64,000 nt of DNA, taken from positions 372,001 to 436,000 of the forward strand of contig WJYK01000004.1 in the NCBI GenBank assembly GCA_009668225.1. The letters run 5' to 3'. The translations under genes were made by a program, and so were the position numbers. The notes under the pieces are model-generated. The model ran no database searches, was not told the origin of the DNA, and worked only from the letters and a program-made list of their open reading frames with translations. This document shows, in pieces, positions 31,622 through 42,790 of this stretch (the stretch's first letter is position 1; each line of letters starts with the position of its first letter). Origin of the DNA: Enterobacteriaceae bacterium RIT693 (lineage in GTDB: Bacteria > Pseudomonadota > Gammaproteobacteria > Enterobacterales > Enterobacteriaceae).

Positions 31622-31645
31622 GGGGCCTTTTTATGGCCCCTTTTT
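31622..31645 (+). terminator. Attenuator-type terminator between rpsB and tsf
   Basis: GGGGCC and GGCCCC with a 7-base loop are followed by five T. A partial terminator here is a known way to set the S2 to EF-Ts ratio in enterics. It lies downstream of the ERIC element. Confidence 0.78.
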
Positions 31646-31703
31646 CACTTTTAAGCCCGTCTGGCCAACGCGCCGGGCAGGCAACATCTCCGAGGATTTT
31701 AGA

Positions 31704-32555
31704 ATGGCTGAAATTACCGCATCCCTGGTAAAAGAGCTGCGTGAGCGTACTGGCGCTGGCATGATGGATTGTAAAAAAGCGCTGACCGAAGCCAACGGCG
31801 ACATCGAGCTGGCAATCGAGAACATGCGTAAATCCGGTGCGATCAAAGCAGCTAAAAAAGCAGGCAACGTTGCTGCTGACGGCGTGATCATCACTAAGAT
31901 CAACGGCAACTACGGCGTGATCCTGGAAGTTAACTGCCAGACCGACTTCGTTGCTAAAGATGGCGGTTTCCAGGCATTTGCTAATAAAGTTCTGGACGCA
32001 GCAGTTGCAGGCAAAATCACTGATGTTGACGTTCTGAAAGCGCAGTTCGAAGAAGAGCGCGTTGCACTGGTTGCTAAAATCGGTGAGAACATCAACATCC
32101 GTCGCGTTGCTTCCCTGGAAGGCGAAGTTCTGGGTTCTTACCAGCACGGCGCACGTATCGGTGTTCTGGTTGCCGCTAAAGGCGCTGACGAAGAGCTGGT
32201 TAAGCAGCTGGCAATGCACATCGCAGCAAGCAAGCCTGAGTTCGTTAAGCCTGAAGACGTGTCTGCAGAAGTTGTAGAGAAAGAGTACCAGGTTCAGCTG
32301 GACATCGCGATGCAATCCGGTAAGCCGAAAGAAATCGCAGAGAAAATGGTTGAAGGCCGCATGAAGAAATTCACCGGCGAAGTTTCTCTGACCGGTCAGC
32401 CGTTCGTGATGGATCCAAGCAAAACTGTTGCTCAGCTGCTGAAAGAGCACAACGCTGACGTGACTAACTTCATCCGCTTCGAAGTGGGTGAAGGTATCGA
32501 GAAAGTTGAGACTGACTTTGCAGCAGAAGTTGCTGCGATGTCCAAGCAGTCTTAA
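31704..32555 (+). CDS. tsf: Elongation factor Ts
   Basis: EF-Ts exchanges GDP for GTP on EF-Tu. The 283-residue product has the N-terminal UBA-like domain with [16 protein letters not shown] and the EF-Tu contact [10 protein letters not shown] around 81-90, then the core and coiled-coil regions. It uses ATG 31704 with a GAGGA ribosome site and is highly codon-biased. It is the second gene of the rpsB operon and ends at a terminator. Confidence 0.99.
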   Translation: MAEITASLVKELRERTGAGMMDCKKALTEANGDIELAIENMRKSGAIKAAKKAGNVAADGVIITKINGNYGVILEVNCQTDFVAKDGGFQAFANKVLDAAVAGKITDVDVLKAQFEEERVALVAKIGENINIRRVASLEGEVLGSYQHGARIGVLVAAKGADEELVKQLAMHIAASKPEFVKPEDVSAEVVEKEYQVQLDIAMQSGKPKEIAEKMVEGRMKKFTGEVSLTGQPFVMDPSKTVAQLLKEHNADVTNFIRFEVGEGIEKVETDFAAEVAAMSKQS

Positions 32556-32561
32556 TGGTTT

Positions 32562-32593
32562 AAAAGGAACCGCCAACCGGCGGTTCCTTTTTA
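32562..32593 (+). terminator. tsf terminator
   Basis: AAAGGAACCGCC and GGCGGTTCCTTT form a long stem with a short AACC loop, ending in TTTTT. It closes the rpsB-tsf operon. Confidence 0.88.
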
Positions 32594-32701
32594 TCCAGCC
32601 TTATAGTTTCAGTTATCTCCGATTGGCGAGTAGCTGAAATGCGACAGAATGTCGCCAGAATTAACCATCCCCCATTCGTTGACTGTTCTCAGGAAAGAAA
32701 C

Positions 32702-33427
32702 ATGGCTACCAATGCAAAACCCGTCTACAAACGTATTCTGCTCAAACTGAGCGGCGAAGCTCTGCAAGGCACAGAAGGCTTTGGTATTGACGCGAGTATT
32801 CTGGACCGTATGGCTCAGGAGATTAAAGAGCTGGTGGAACTTGGCATCCAGGTCGGGGTGGTAATCGGCGGTGGCAACTTATTCCGTGGCGCAGGCCTGG
32901 CAAAAGCCGGTATGAACCGCGTCGTGGGCGACCACATGGGCATGCTGGCAACCGTCATGAACGGCCTGGCGATGCGCGATGCGCTCCACCGAGCCTATGT
33001 GAACGCCCGCCTGATGTCCGCTATTCCATTGAATGGCGTTTGCGATAACTACAGCTGGGCAGAAGCAATTAGCCTCCTGCGCGCTAACCGCGTCGTTATC
33101 CTCGCAGCCGGTACCGGCAACCCGTTCTTTACCACCGACTCCGCAGCCTGCCTGCGTGGGATTGAAATTGAAGCAGACGTGGTACTGAAAGCCACCAAAG
33201 TGGATGGCGTATTTACCGCCGATCCGGTAAAAGATCCTGCTGCCACCTTATACGAGCAGCTGACCTACACTGAAGTTCTTGATAAAGAACTCAAAGTTAT
33301 GGATCTTGCCGCATTCACGCTTGCTCGCGACCACAAACTGCCGATCCGCGTGTTCAACATGAACAAGCCGGGTGCGCTGCGTCGCGTAGTAATGGGTGAG
33401 AAAGAAGGCACTTTAATTACTGAATAA
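32702..33427 (+). CDS. pyrH: Uridylate kinase (UMP kinase)
   Basis: PyrH phosphorylates UMP to UDP as a hexamer activated by GTP and inhibited by UTP. The 241-residue product has the amino-acid-kinase motifs [22 protein letters not shown] and [17 protein letters not shown] chose ATG 32702, which follows AGGAAAG; an upstream frame to 32639 adds residues not found in the family. It sits between tsf and frr with its own non-coding leader. Confidence 0.98.
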   Translation: MATNAKPVYKRILLKLSGEALQGTEGFGIDASILDRMAQEIKELVELGIQVGVVIGGGNLFRGAGLAKAGMNRVVGDHMGMLATVMNGLAMRDALHRAYVNARLMSAIPLNGVCDNYSWAEAISLLRANRVVILAAGTGNPFFTTDSAACLRGIEIEADVVLKATKVDGVFTADPVKDPAATLYEQLTYTEVLDKELKVMDLAAFTLARDHKLPIRVFNMNKPGALRRVVMGEKEGTLITE

Positions 33428-33565
33428 TTTCAGTTACCCCTTAATCAGGGTAAGATTTGGCTTTATCTACAGCCAGGAATAAACAGGACTATACTTAGCC
33501 AGCAGCGTAAACGCTGCAGAGAATAAGCGTGGTCTGCCTTAAACCCGTTTTCAAGGATTCGTAAC

Positions 33566-34123
33566 GTGATTAGCGATATCAGAAAAGATGCTGAAGTACG
33601 TATGGATAAATGCGTCGAAGCGTTTAAAAACCAAATCAGCAAAATCCGCACCGGTCGTGCTTCCCCAAGCCTGCTGGACGGCATCGTAGTGGAATACTAC
33701 GGTACGCCAACTCCGCTTCGTCAGCTGGCAAGCGTCACGGTTGAAGATACCCGTACTCTGAAGATCAACGTGTTCGATCGTTCTCTGGGCCCGGCGGTTG
33801 AAAAAGCGATTATGGCTTCTGACCTCGGTCTGAACCCAAGCTCTGCGGGTACCGATATCCGTGTTCCGCTGCCTCCGCTGACCGAAGAACGTCGTAAAGA
33901 CCTGATCAAAGTTGTGCGCGGTGAAGCAGAAGGCGCTCGGGTAGCTGTACGTAACGTTCGTCGTGACGCAAACGACAAAGTAAAAGCCCTGCTCAAAGAC
34001 AAAGAGATCAGCGAAGATGACGATCGTCGTTCCCAGGACGACGTTCAGAAGCTGACTGATGCAGCCATCAAGAAAGTGGATGCGGCTCTGTCTGAAAAAG
34101 AAGCCGAGCTGATGCAGTTCTAA
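33566..34123 (+). CDS. frr: Ribosome recycling factor
   Basis: RRF splits post-termination ribosomes with EF-G. The 185-residue, two-domain product has [27 protein letters not shown]-type helix sequence and the C-terminal helices ([19 protein letters not shown]...). It begins at a GTG (33566) preceded by AAGGA, as in E. coli. A TATACT at 33490-33495 may be the -10 of its own promoter. A strong terminator follows. Confidence 0.98.
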   Translation: MISDIRKDAEVRMDKCVEAFKNQISKIRTGRASPSLLDGIVVEYYGTPTPLRQLASVTVEDTRTLKINVFDRSLGPAVEKAIMASDLGLNPSSAGTDIRVPLPPLTEERRKDLIKVVRGEAEGARVAVRNVRRDANDKVKALLKDKEISEDDDRRSQDDVQKLTDAAIKKVDAALSEKEAELMQF

Positions 34124-34144
34124 TCCACCCATTGGTGGATAATA

Positions 34145-34203
34145 CGCCGCACAGCAAGCCCTCGCGTGAAGCGTGGCGTTTGCTGAGCGGCGTTTTGCTT
34201 TGA
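34145..34203 (+). terminator. frr terminator
   Basis: CGCCGC-A-CAGCAA pairs with TTGCTG-A-GCGGCG, one A-A mismatch, around a long inner region. TTTTGCTTT follows. It separates frr from dxr. Confidence 0.75.
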
Positions 34204-34292
34204 TAAACACAGAGCAAAGGCGTAGACAATACGCCCCCGTCGCCGCAAACTAATGCGTCATTAATCCCTCATTTTACGACCCTGAGTAACTC

Positions 34293-35492
34293 ATGAAGCA
34301 GCTCACTATTCTTGGTTCCACCGGCTCTATTGGCGTCAGCACGCTGAGCGTCGTTCGTCATAATCCTGAAAAATTTTCCGTAACGGCTTTGGTTGCGGGC
34401 AGCAACGTCGGGAAAATGGTTGAGCAATGCCTGGCGTTCTCACCGCGATTTGCGGTAATGGCCACTGAGTCAGCGGCTTCAGAAGTGCGTCGTACGTTAA
34501 GAGAGCAGGGCGGGAAAACCGAGGTACTGGCAGGTGTGCAGGCGGCCTGTGAGGTGGCGGCGCTGAGTGAAGTGGATCAGGTTATGGCGGCCATTGTCGG
34601 CGTAGCAGGATTGCCGTCCACGCTTGCCGCTATCTCTGCGGGTAAGCAGGTGTTGCTGGCTAACAAAGAGTCGCTGATTACCTGCGGGCGTCTGTTTATG
34701 GAAGCAGTAGCGCGCAGCAAAGCACAATTGTTGCCGATTGACAGCGAACATAACGCTATTTTTCAGAGTTTACCGGAAACAATTCAGCGGAACCTGGGAT
34801 ACGCTAGCCTTGAAGATAATGGCGTATCGTCAATTATCCTCACCGGATCGGGTGGCCCGTTCCGGGAAACGGCTTATGCGGATTTAGCGGCAATGACGCC
34901 CGATCAGGCATGCAGCCACCCGAACTGGTCAATGGGGCGTAAAATCTCCGTTGATTCAGCCACCATGATGAATAAAGGTCTCGAATATATTGAAGCGCGT
35001 TGGTTATTCAACGCCTCTGCGGCACAGATGGAAGTGCTGATTCATCCTCAGTCGGTCATTCACTCAATGGTGCGCTACCGTGACGGCAGCGTACTGGCGC
35101 AGCTGGGGGCTCCCGATATGCGCACGCCGATTGCGCATGCCATGGCCTATCCTGCGCGTGTTGAATCAGGTGTTGCGCCGCTCGATTTCTGCAAAATCGG
35201 CACGCTGACCTTTATGCAGCCGGACTTTGAGCGCTATCCATGCCTCAAGCTGGCCATTGATGCCAGTGAGCAAGGGCAGGCGGCCACCACCGCGCTGAAT
35301 GCGGCTAACGAAGTGGTCGTTGAGGCCTTCCTGAATCAGCAGGTGCGTTTTACCGACATTGCGGTGCTAAATCGCAGTGTACTTGAGCAAATGAACTTAA
35401 CCGAACCTCAAAGTGTGGAAGAGGTGCTCCGCGTGGATGCAATTGCTCGTGAAATCGCCAAAAAACAAGTGATGCAACTCGCAAGCCGGTGA
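34293..35492 (+). CDS. dxr: 1-deoxy-D-xylulose 5-phosphate reductoisomerase
   Basis: Dxr makes 2-C-methyl-D-erythritol 4-phosphate with NADPH, the first committed step of the MEP isoprenoid pathway. The 399-residue product starts [14 protein letters not shown] (nucleotide-binding glycines). It has [12 protein letters not shown], the metal/substrate segment [11 protein letters not shown], and [14 protein letters not shown]. One of its downstream uses is undecaprenyl diphosphate made by the next gene, although a terminator separates the two. Confidence 0.98.
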   Translation: MKQLTILGSTGSIGVSTLSVVRHNPEKFSVTALVAGSNVGKMVEQCLAFSPRFAVMATESAASEVRRTLREQGGKTEVLAGVQAACEVAALSEVDQVMAAIVGVAGLPSTLAAISAGKQVLLANKESLITCGRLFMEAVARSKAQLLPIDSEHNAIFQSLPETIQRNLGYASLEDNGVSSIILTGSGGPFRETAYADLAAMTPDQACSHPNWSMGRKISVDSATMMNKGLEYIEARWLFNASAAQMEVLIHPQSVIHSMVRYRDGSVLAQLGAPDMRTPIAHAMAYPARVESGVAPLDFCKIGTLTFMQPDFERYPCLKLAIDASEQGQAATTALNAANEVVVEAFLNQQVRFTDIAVLNRSVLEQMNLTEPQSVEEVLRVDAIAREIAKKQVMQLASR

Positions 35493-35590
35493 TAATTCAG
35501 TCGGCTGAAGTGCCGCCATTTGTTCGCTTTGTGCTTCAGTGATATAGTCTGCGCCACTTAATCGCCAGATGTGACTGAGCGTTAAGTGGA

Positions 35591-35616
35591 AAGCCGTGTC
35601 ACAACACGGCTTTTTT
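35591..35616 (+). terminator. Terminator between dxr and uppS
   Basis: GCCGTGT-CACA-ACACGGC is followed by six T, a canonical Rho-independent terminator 100 bases after dxr and 63 before uppS. It implies that the uppS-cdsA-rseP-bamA transcript is at least partly independent of dxr. Confidence 0.85.
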
Positions 35617-35678
35617 ATGCGAAAGGCTTCAGTATTCCTGAGTACCGCTTAATTCTTTTCAGGGAATCATTACGCGTT

Positions 35679-36431
35679 ATGTTGTCTGCTAATCAACAAT
35701 TAAGCGAATCCTTACCTGCTCATGGCGCCCGCCATGTTGCCATTATTATGGATGGCAATGGCCGCTGGGCTAAGCGACAAGGGAAAATGAGGGTTTTCGG
35801 TCATAAGGCTGGAGCAAAATCGGTCCGCCGTGCTGTTACTTTTGCAGCAAATAACGGTATCGATGCGCTGACGCTTTACGCTTTTAGTAGCGAAAACTGG
35901 AATCGCCCGGCTCAGGAAGTGACCGCGTTGATGGAGCTATTCGTGTGGGCATTAGACAGCGAAGTCAAAAGCTTACATCGTCATAATGTGCGTCTACGGG
36001 TGATTGGTGATACCAGCCGATTCAACTCACGCCTACAAGAACGTATCAAAAAAGCCGAAGCATTAACCAGTGACAATACCGGGTTGACGCTCAATATCGC
36101 CGCGAATTATGGCGGGCGTTGGGATATCATTCAGGGAGTGCGACAGCTTGCGTCGCAGGTGCAGGAAGGCTCATTGCGCCCGGAACAGATAGATGAAGAA
36201 CTGCTCGGTCAGCAGATCTGCATGCATGAACTGGCTCCCGTAGATTTAGTAATTAGGACAGGGGGAGAGCATCGCATCAGTAATTTTCTCATCTGGCAAA
36301 TTGCCTATGCGGAACTTTATTTTACCGATGTTCTTTGGCCTGATTTCGATGAACAAGACTTTGAAGGTGCACTAAATGCTTTTGCAAACCGAGAGCGTCG
36401 TTTTGGTGGCACAGCACCTGGTGGTGAATAA
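35679..36431 (+). CDS. uppS: Undecaprenyl diphosphate synthase
   Basis: UppS (IspU) adds eight isoprene units to farnesyl diphosphate to make the C55 carrier for peptidoglycan, O-antigen and other glycans. The 250-residue product has IIMDGNGRWAK with the catalytic aspartate D25, YAFSSENWNRP and VIRTGGEHRISNFLIWQ. The ATG at 35679 aligns with the E. coli start; the frame stays open upstream to 35586 through the terminator, which is not coding. It heads the cluster into cdsA. Confidence 0.97.
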   Translation: MLSANQQLSESLPAHGARHVAIIMDGNGRWAKRQGKMRVFGHKAGAKSVRRAVTFAANNGIDALTLYAFSSENWNRPAQEVTALMELFVWALDSEVKSLHRHNVRLRVIGDTSRFNSRLQERIKKAEALTSDNTGLTLNIAANYGGRWDIIQGVRQLASQVQEGSLRPEQIDEELLGQQICMHELAPVDLVIRTGGEHRISNFLIWQIAYAELYFTDVLWPDFDEQDFEGALNAFANRERRFGGTAPGGE

Positions 36432-36449
36432 GCCTGTTGGGGGTCACTT

Positions 36450-37307
36450 TTGCTGAAGTATCGCCTGATTTCCGCGTTTATTATGATTCCCATTGTTATC
36501 GCGGCGCTGTTTTGGCTTCCGCCACCAGGATTTGCGATTGCTACGTTGGTGATTTGCATGCTGGCAGCGTGGGAATGGGGGCAACTTGCTGGTTTCGTTG
36601 CTCGTTCACAGCGTATTTGGCTTGCCGTCCTGTGTGGCCTGCTGCTGGCCGTGATGCTGTTTACGTTGCCCGAGTATCGTCACACGGTTCATTTGCCGGT
36701 GATAGAGATGTCGCTTTGGGCCTCGCTGGGCTGGTGGGTTGCTGCACTACTGCTGGTGCTGTTTTATCCCTCTTCTGCGGCGCTGTGGCGCAATTCTAAG
36801 CCGATACGTCTGGTTTTTGGTCTGTTGACCATTATCCCTTTTTTCTGGGGAATGGTGGCGCTGCGCAGCTGGCATTATGATATCAATCACTACAGCGGCT
36901 CGGTATGGCTACTGTATGTGATGTTCCTGGTATGGGGCGCGGACTCAGGCGCTTATATCTTTGGGAAGATGTTTGGTAAGCATAAGCTGGCACCGAAAGT
37001 TTCCCCGGGTAAAACCTGGCAGGGCTTTATTGGCGGACTGGCAACCTCTGCGGTTATCTCTTTGCTGTTTGGCATGTGGGCGGATTTAAACGTTGCGCCC
37101 GCGGTTCTGTTAACCTGTTCCATTGTTGCCGCGCTGGCCTCTGTTTTGGGTGATTTAACCGAAAGTATGTTCAAGCGCGAGGCAGGTATTAAAGATAGTG
37201 GTCACCTGATCCCAGGACATGGTGGTATTCTTGACCGCATTGACAGTCTGACAGCGGCGGTGCCGGTGTTTGCGTGTCTGCTGCTTCTGGTATTCAGGAC
37301 GATTTAA
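36450..37307 (+). CDS. cdsA: Phosphatidate cytidylyltransferase
   Basis: CdsA makes CDP-diacylglycerol, the precursor of all major phospholipids, at the inner membrane. The 285-residue product has about eight hydrophobic helices and the signature [21 protein letters not shown] followed by ILDRIDS. It begins with a TTG at 36450 after a GGGGG ribosome site, giving [10 protein letters not shown] as in E. coli. It is 18 bases after uppS and 11 before rseP. Confidence 0.97.
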   Translation: MLKYRLISAFIMIPIVIAALFWLPPPGFAIATLVICMLAAWEWGQLAGFVARSQRIWLAVLCGLLLAVMLFTLPEYRHTVHLPVIEMSLWASLGWWVAALLLVLFYPSSAALWRNSKPIRLVFGLLTIIPFFWGMVALRSWHYDINHYSGSVWLLYVMFLVWGADSGAYIFGKMFGKHKLAPKVSPGKTWQGFIGGLATSAVISLLFGMWADLNVAPAVLLTCSIVAALASVLGDLTESMFKREAGIKDSGHLIPGHGGILDRIDSLTAAVPVFACLLLLVFRTI

Positions 37308-37318
37308 CGGAAGGTTTT

Positions 37319-38671
37319 ATGCTGAGCATACTGTGGAATTTGGCTGCGTTTATCGTTGCACTGGGTGTTTTGATTACCGTGCATGAGTTCGGCCATTTTT
37401 GGGTTGCTCGCCGCTGCGGCGTTCGCGTGGAACGCTTTTCTATTGGGTTTGGTAAGGCGCTATGGCGTCGTACTGACCGCCAGGGAACCGAGTTTGTCAT
37501 TGCTCTGATACCGCTGGGCGGTTACGTCAAAATGCTGGATGAACGCGTTGAGCCGGTGCTGCCGGAAATGCGTCATGCTGCGTTCAATAATAAAACGGTT
37601 TCCCAGCGAGCAGCCATCATTGCCGCTGGCCCGATTGCCAACTTTATCTTCGCTATCTTTGCCTATTGGCTGGTGTTTATCATCGGTATACCGAGCCTGC
37701 GCCCGGTGATCGGTGAAATAACCCCCAACTCTATCGCGGCCGAAGCACAAATTACCGCCGGCATGGAACTAAAAGCGATAGATGGCATCGAAACGCCTGA
37801 TTGGGATGCGGTTCGCCTGGCGCTCATCGGCAAGATTGGCGATGCCAGCGCGCGAGTGTCTTATGCTCCGTTTGGGACTAATCAAACGCGTGACGTCACC
37901 CTTGATCTGAGCCACTGGCAGTTTGAGCCGGACAAGCAGGATCCGGTAACATCGCTGGGGTTCAGGCCTCGTGGCCCGCAGATTGAAAATGTGCTGGATG
38001 AAGTCCAGCCGCAATCAGCGGCAAGTAAGGCCGGTTTGCAAGCCGGGGACAGGATCGTTAAAGTCAACGGTCAGCCGCTCCTTCAATGGAGCACGTTTGT
38101 TAACCTGGTTCGTGATAATCCAGGGCAAGCGCTGGCTGTACAAATTGAAAGGCAGGGTAGCCCCTTGTCTTTGACGCTGATACCGGATACAAAACCGGGT
38201 AAAGCGAAGGCTGAAGGGTTTGCAGGGGTTGTTCCCAAAATTATCCCGCTGCCCGATGAGTATAAAACAGTGCGCCAGTATGGGCCGTTTACCGCTGTAG
38301 CAGAAGCCACGGATAAAACCTGGCAACTGATGAAGCTGACGGTCAATATGCTGGGGAAATTAATAACCGGTGATGTAAAACTGAACAACCTCAGTGGGCC
38401 AATCTCCATAGCTCAAGGTGCAGGTATGTCGGCGGAATATGGATTGATCTACTTCCTGATGTTCCTGGCGCTTATCAGCGTCAACTTAGGGATTATCAAT
38501 CTGTTTCCACTCCCCGTCCTTGACGGTGGACACCTGCTCTTTTTGGCGGTTGAGAAACTGAAAGGCACACCGGTTTCCGAGCGAGTTCAGGACTTCAGTT
38601 ATCGCATTGGCTCTATCTTGCTGGTGCTATTAATGGGGCTTGCACTTTTCAATGATTTCTCTCGTTTATAG
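37319..38671 (+). CDS. rseP: Site-2 zinc metalloprotease RseP
   Basis: RseP cleaves the anti-sigma factor RseA within the membrane after DegS, releasing sigma-E, and also removes signal-peptide remnants. The 450-residue product has HEFGH at 22-26 in the first helix, a late [15 protein letters not shown] supplying the third zinc ligand, two PDZ domains between, and four membrane helices. The start at 37319 follows GGAAGG; the frame extends back into cdsA. A candidate sigma-E promoter for bamA lies within it. Confidence 0.97.
   Translation: MLSILWNLAAFIVALGVLITVHEFGHFWVARRCGVRVERFSIGFGKALWRRTDRQGTEFVIALIPLGGYVKMLDERVEPVLPEMRHAAFNNKTVSQRAAIIAAGPIANFIFAIFAYWLVFIIGIPSLRPVIGEITPNSIAAEAQITAGMELKAIDGIETPDWDAVRLALIGKIGDASARVSYAPFGTNQTRDVTLDLSHWQFEPDKQDPVTSLGFRPRGPQIENVLDEVQPQSAASKAGLQAGDRIVKVNGQPLLQWSTFVNLVRDNPGQALAVQIERQGSPLSLTLIPDTKPGKAKAEGFAGVVPKIIPLPDEYKTVRQYGPFTAVAEATDKTWQLMKLTVNMLGKLITGDVKLNNLSGPISIAQGAGMSAEYGLIYFLMFLALISVNLGIINLFPLPVLDGGHLLFLAVEKLKGTPVSERVQDFSYRIGSILLVLLMGLALFNDFSRL
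37765..37792 (+). promoter_or_regulatory. Candidate sigma-E promoter inside rseP
   Basis: GGAACTA at 37765-37771 and TCGAA at 37788-37792 are 16 bases apart, the same spacing as the degP sigma-E promoter in this window. It would allow stress-induced transcription of bamA-skp-lpxD onward. The -10 departs from TCTGA at the third and fourth bases, so this is a moderate call. Confidence 0.4.
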
Positions 38672-38704
38672 AGAGAATTAGGTTAGGAAGAACGCATAAC
38701 AACG

Positions 38705-41110
38705 ATGGCGATGAAAAAGCTCCTCATAGCGTCGCTGCTGTTTAGCAGCGCCACCGTATACGGTGCAGACGGGTTCGTGGTGAAAGACATTCATTTCGAA
38801 GGCCTGCAGCGAGTCGCCGTCGGTGCGGCCCTCCTCAGTATGCCGGTGCGCGTAGGCGACACCGTCTCTGACGAGGATATCAGTAATACTATCCGCTCAC
38901 TGTTTGCCACCGGCAACTTTGAAGATGTGCGGGTTCTGCGTGATGGCAATACGCTGCTGGTGCAGGTAAAAGAGCGTCCAACCATTGCCAGCATCACCTT
39001 CTCCGGCAACAAGTCGGTGAAAGATGACATGCTCAAGCAGAACCTTGAAGCTTCAGGCGTACGCGTAGGGGAATCCCTTGACCGTACTACCCTTGGCGAC
39101 ATCGAAAAAGGGCTGGAAGATTTCTACTACAGCGTCGGTAAATACAGCGCCAGCGTTAAAGCTGTCGTCACGCCGCTGCCGCGTAACCGTGTTGACCTGA
39201 AACTGGTGTTCCAGGAAGGGGTCTCCGCGAAAATCCAGCAGATCAACATCGTCGGTAATCATGCGTTTACCACGGATGAGCTCATCTCCCACTTCCAGTT
39301 ACGTGATGAAGTGCCGTGGTGGAACGTAGTGGGCGATCGCAAATACCAGAAACAGAAGCTGGCGGGTGACCTTGAAACCCTGCGTAGCTACTATCTGGAT
39401 CGCGGTTATGCGCGTTTCAACATTGATTCCACGCAGGTTAGCCTGACGCCGGACAAGAAAAGCATTTATGTGACCATCAACATCACCGAAGGCGATCAGT
39501 ACAAGATTGCTGGCGTGGATGTGAAAGGCAATCTGGCAGGCCACTCGGCGGAAATCGAGAGCCTGACCAAGCTAAAGCCGGGTGAGCTGTATAACGGCAC
39601 CAAAGTCACCAAAATGGAAGACGACATTAAGAAACTGCTGGGTCGCTATGGCTATGCTTATCCGCGCGTACAGACTCAGCCAGAAATTAACGACAGCGAT
39701 AAGACCGTTAAGCTGCATGTTAACGTCGATTCCGGCAACCGTTACTACGTGCGTAAGATCCGCTTTGAAGGTAACGATACCAGTAAGGATTCCGTTCTGC
39801 GTCGCGAAATGCGTCAGATGGAAGGGGCCTGGCTGGGAAGCAACCTGGTTGATGCCGGTAAAGAGCGTCTGAACCGTCTCGGCTACTTCGAAACCGTTGA
39901 TGTGGACACCCAGCGCGTATCCGGTAGTCCGGATCAGGTTGACGTAGTCTATAAGGTTAAAGAACGTAACACCGGTAGCTTCAACTTTGGTGTCGGTTAC
40001 GGTACTGAAAGTGGCGTCAGCTTCCAGGTTGGGGTTCAGCAGGACAACTGGCTGGGCACCGGCTATTCTGTTGGTATCAGCGGAACCAAAAACGACTACC
40101 AAACGTATGCAGAACTCTCCGCGACCGATCCATACTTCACGGTTGATGGTGTGAGTCTCGGTGGACGTATCTTCTACAACGACTTTAAAGCGGATGATGC
40201 GGACCTGTCCGACTACACCAACAAAAGCTACGGTGTAGATACCACGCTGGGCTTCCCGGTGAATGAGTACAACACGCTGCGTCTTGGTGTGGGTTATGTG
40301 CATAACGACCTGTCGAATATGCAACCGCAGATAGCAATGTGGCGTTATCTGGATTCTGTGGGCCAACACCCGAATATGAACGCCAGTGACAACAGTTTCT
40401 CGGCGGATGACTTCACTCTGAACTATGGTTGGACATACAACAACCTCGACCGCGGTTACTTCCCGACGGATGGTTCTCGCGTCAACCTGAATGGTAAAGT
40501 CACCATCCCAGGCTCTGATAATGAGTTCTATAAAGTGACGTTAGATACGGCGACCTATTTCCCGATCAACGACGATCACACTTGGGTAATGCTTGGCCGT
40601 ACCCGTTGGGGCTATGGTGATGGTCTGGGGGGCAAAGAGCTGCCGTTCTACGAGAACTTCTACGCCGGTGGTTCAAGTACCGTGCGTGGCTTCCAGTCGA
40701 ACAACATCGGCCCGAAAGCCGCTTACTTCGGTCCGAACCAGCGTAACTGTGGAACCGGTAACCTGTGTAACTCTAACGATGCGGTGGGCGGTAACGCCAT
40801 GGGCGTTGCCAGCTTTGAGCTGATCACCCCGACGCCGTTCCTGAGCGAGAAGTACTCGAACTCTGTTCGTACTTCTCTGTTCGTCGATGCGGGTACCGTT
40901 TGGGATACCAAATGGCAGAATACCGCCGACACCAGAGCTGCCGGTATACCTGATTACAGCAACCCAAGTAATATTCGTATGTCTGCAGGTTTGGCATTGC
41001 AGTGGATGTCTCCTCTGGGGCCGCTGGTGTTCTCTTATGCCCAGCCGTTTAAGAAATATGATGGAGACAAGGCAGAACAGTTCCAGTTTAACATTGGTAA
41101 AACCTGGTAA
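38705..41110 (+). CDS. bamA: Outer membrane protein assembly factor BamA
   Basis: BamA is the essential insertase for beta-barrel proteins in the outer membrane. The 801-residue precursor has a signal peptide to about G20, five POTRA domains, and a 16-strand barrel with the VRGF motif of loop 6 ([10 protein letters not shown]) and a C-terminal FQFNIGKTW. It is about nine residues shorter than the E. coli protein, mainly in the surface loop after VRGF, where a C...C pair is kept ([13 protein letters not shown]). It lies 33 bases after rseP and before skp. Confidence 0.98.
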   Translation: MAMKKLLIASLLFSSATVYGADGFVVKDIHFEGLQRVAVGAALLSMPVRVGDTVSDEDISNTIRSLFATGNFEDVRVLRDGNTLLVQVKERPTIASITFSGNKSVKDDMLKQNLEASGVRVGESLDRTTLGDIEKGLEDFYYSVGKYSASVKAVVTPLPRNRVDLKLVFQEGVSAKIQQINIVGNHAFTTDELISHFQLRDEVPWWNVVGDRKYQKQKLAGDLETLRSYYLDRGYARFNIDSTQVSLTPDKKSIYVTINITEGDQYKIAGVDVKGNLAGHSAEIESLTKLKPGELYNGTKVTKMEDDIKKLLGRYGYAYPRVQTQPEINDSDKTVKLHVNVDSGNRYYVRKIRFEGNDTSKDSVLRREMRQMEGAWLGSNLVDAGKERLNRLGYFETVDVDTQRVSGSPDQVDVVYKVKERNTGSFNFGVGYGTESGVSFQVGVQQDNWLGTGYSVGISGTKNDYQTYAELSATDPYFTVDGVSLGGRIFYNDFKADDADLSDYTNKSYGVDTTLGFPVNEYNTLRLGVGYVHNDLSNMQPQIAMWRYLDSVGQHPNMNASDNSFSADDFTLNYGWTYNNLDRGYFPTDGSRVNLNGKVTIPGSDNEFYKVTLDTATYFPINDDHTWVMLGRTRWGYGDGLGGKELPFYENFYAGGSSTVRGFQSNNIGPKAAYFGPNQRNCGTGNLCNSNDAVGGNAMGVASFELITPTPFLSEKYSNSVRTSLFVDAGTVWDTKWQNTADTRAAGIPDYSNPSNIRMSAGLALQWMSPLGPLVFSYAQPFKKYDGDKAEQFQFNIGKTW

Positions 41111-41234
41111 TTTGTTCTGCGCGACGGAACGCAACAGCAGTGAGGCGTTGCACCTGTTAGCCGCTTAGCCAGTTTGCGGGTGCTCGCAAAAAAACAGTGT
41201 CTTCGGACACCTATGGGATGGTAAGGAGTTTATT

Positions 41235-41735
41235 GTGAAAAAGTGGTTAGTTGCCGCAGGTCTCGGGATTGCTATGGTTGCTTCAGCCGGCGCTCAGGCT
41301 GCCTCCAGCATCGCAGTAGTTAACATGGGCAACCTGTTCCAACAGGTAGCACAAAACACCGGTGTTTCTAAAACCCTGGAAAATGAGTTCAAAGGCCGTG
41401 CCGGCGAACTGCAGGGCATGGAAAACGATCTGCAATCCAAAATGCAGCGCCTGCAGCGCGATGGTTCAACCATGAAAGCTTCAGATCGCAGCAAAATGGA
41501 AAAAGACGTGATGGCTCAGCGCCAGTCGTTCTCCGAAAAAGCACAGGCTTTTGAGCAGGATCGCAACCGTCGTTCCAACGAAGAGCGCAGCAAACTGGTT
41601 ACCCGTATCCAGGCCGCTGTGAAGAAAGTTGCAGATGATAAAGGTTACGATGTTGTTCTGGATGCAAACACCGTTGCTTACGCAGGTAACGACGTGAAAG
41701 ACATCACTGCAGACGTACTGAAACAGGTTAAATAA
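41235..41735 (+). CDS. skp: Periplasmic chaperone Skp
   Basis: Skp holds unfolded outer-membrane proteins in the periplasm as a jellyfish-shaped trimer. The 166-residue precursor has a signal peptide ending AQAA near 22, the [13 protein letters not shown] core strand, and long charged coiled-coil arms (about 50-130). It is five residues longer than the E. coli protein. It starts at a GTG (41235) with AAGGAG upstream. lpxD follows three bases later. Confidence 0.96.
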   Translation: MKKWLVAAGLGIAMVASAGAQAASSIAVVNMGNLFQQVAQNTGVSKTLENEFKGRAGELQGMENDLQSKMQRLQRDGSTMKASDRSKMEKDVMAQRQSFSEKAQAFEQDRNRRSNEERSKLVTRIQAAVKKVADDKGYDVVLDANTVAYAGNDVKDITADVLKQVK

Positions 41736-41738
41736 GTA

Positions 41739-42764
41739 ATGTCTTCGATTCGACTGGCTGAATTAGCCCAGCAGTTGGATGCAGAATTGCACGGTGATGG
41801 CGATATCGTCATCACCGGCGTTGCATCTATGCAAACTGCCCAGTCTGGCCACATTACGTTCATGGTTAATCCTCGCTATCGTGAACATCTGGCGGCCTGC
41901 CAGGCTTCTGCCGTCGTTATGACCGAAGCCGACCTTCCATACGCTAAAAGCGCAGCGCTGGTAGTGAAGAATCCCTATCTGACCTATGCTCGTATGGCAC
42001 AAATTCTCGATACCACGCCTCAGCCTGCAAGTGACATCGCCCCAAGTGCGGTGATCGATCCCTCGGCGAAGCTGGGTGCGCATGTTTCTGTCGGCGCGAA
42101 TGCCGTTATCGAATCCGGCGTTGTGCTCGGCGATAACGTCGTTATCGGTGCTGGCTGCTTTGTTGGCAAAAATACCAAAATTGGTGCCGGTAGCCGTCTA
42201 TGGGCGAACGTCTCCATCTATCACGACATCGAGATCGGTGCTCAATGCCTGATCCAATCCAGCACGGTGATTGGCTCAGACGGTTTCGGTTACGCTAACG
42301 ATCGTGGCAACTGGGTGAAAATCCCCCAGCTTGGCCGGGTGATTATTGGCGATCGGGTTGAGATCGGTGCCTGTACAACTATCGATCGCGGTGCGCTGGA
42401 TGACACGATTATTGGCAATGGTGTTATCATTGATAATCAGTGCCAGATTGCACATAACGTTGTGATTGGCGACAATACTGCGGTTGCGGGTGGCGTTATC
42501 ATGGCAGGCAGCCTGAAAATTGGCCGTTACTGCATGATTGGCGGTGCCAGCGTGATCAATGGTCATATGGAAATCTGTGACAAGGTGACTGTGACCGGCA
42601 TGGGTATGGTGATGCGTCCTATCACCGAACCGGGAGTTTACTCCTCGGGTATTCCGCTGCAGCCTAATAAAGCGTGGCGTAAAACCGCTGCCCTGGTGAT
42701 GAACATCGATGAAATGAGCAAACGCTTAAAAGCCATCGAACGTAAGGTCAATCAACAAGACTGA
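41739..42764 (+). CDS. lpxD: UDP-3-O-(3-hydroxymyristoyl)glucosamine N-acyltransferase
   Basis: LpxD adds the second 3-hydroxymyristoyl chain in lipid A synthesis. The 341-residue product has an N-terminal uridine-binding domain and a left-handed beta helix with many hexapeptides ([20 protein letters not shown]). The catalytic histidine lies in [17 protein letters not shown]-terminal helix ([16 protein letters not shown]) matches the ACP-binding extension. It is followed by a 150-base gap with two hairpins before fabZ. Confidence 0.97.
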   Translation: MSSIRLAELAQQLDAELHGDGDIVITGVASMQTAQSGHITFMVNPRYREHLAACQASAVVMTEADLPYAKSAALVVKNPYLTYARMAQILDTTPQPASDIAPSAVIDPSAKLGAHVSVGANAVIESGVVLGDNVVIGAGCFVGKNTKIGAGSRLWANVSIYHDIEIGAQCLIQSSTVIGSDGFGYANDRGNWVKIPQLGRVIIGDRVEIGACTTIDRGALDDTIIGNGVIIDNQCQIAHNVVIGDNTAVAGGVIMAGSLKIGRYCMIGGASVINGHMEICDKVTVTGMGMVMRPITEPGVYSSGIPLQPNKAWRKTAALVMNIDEMSKRLKAIERKVNQQD

Positions 42765-42790
42765 TCGTCGCCTGCTCCCTGCGCTGCCGT

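Noticed and set aside
31622-35616. Possible CRISPR or tandem-repeat array from recurring hairpins
   Set aside because: The hairpins are unrelated terminators at gene ends with no regular spacing or shared repeat.
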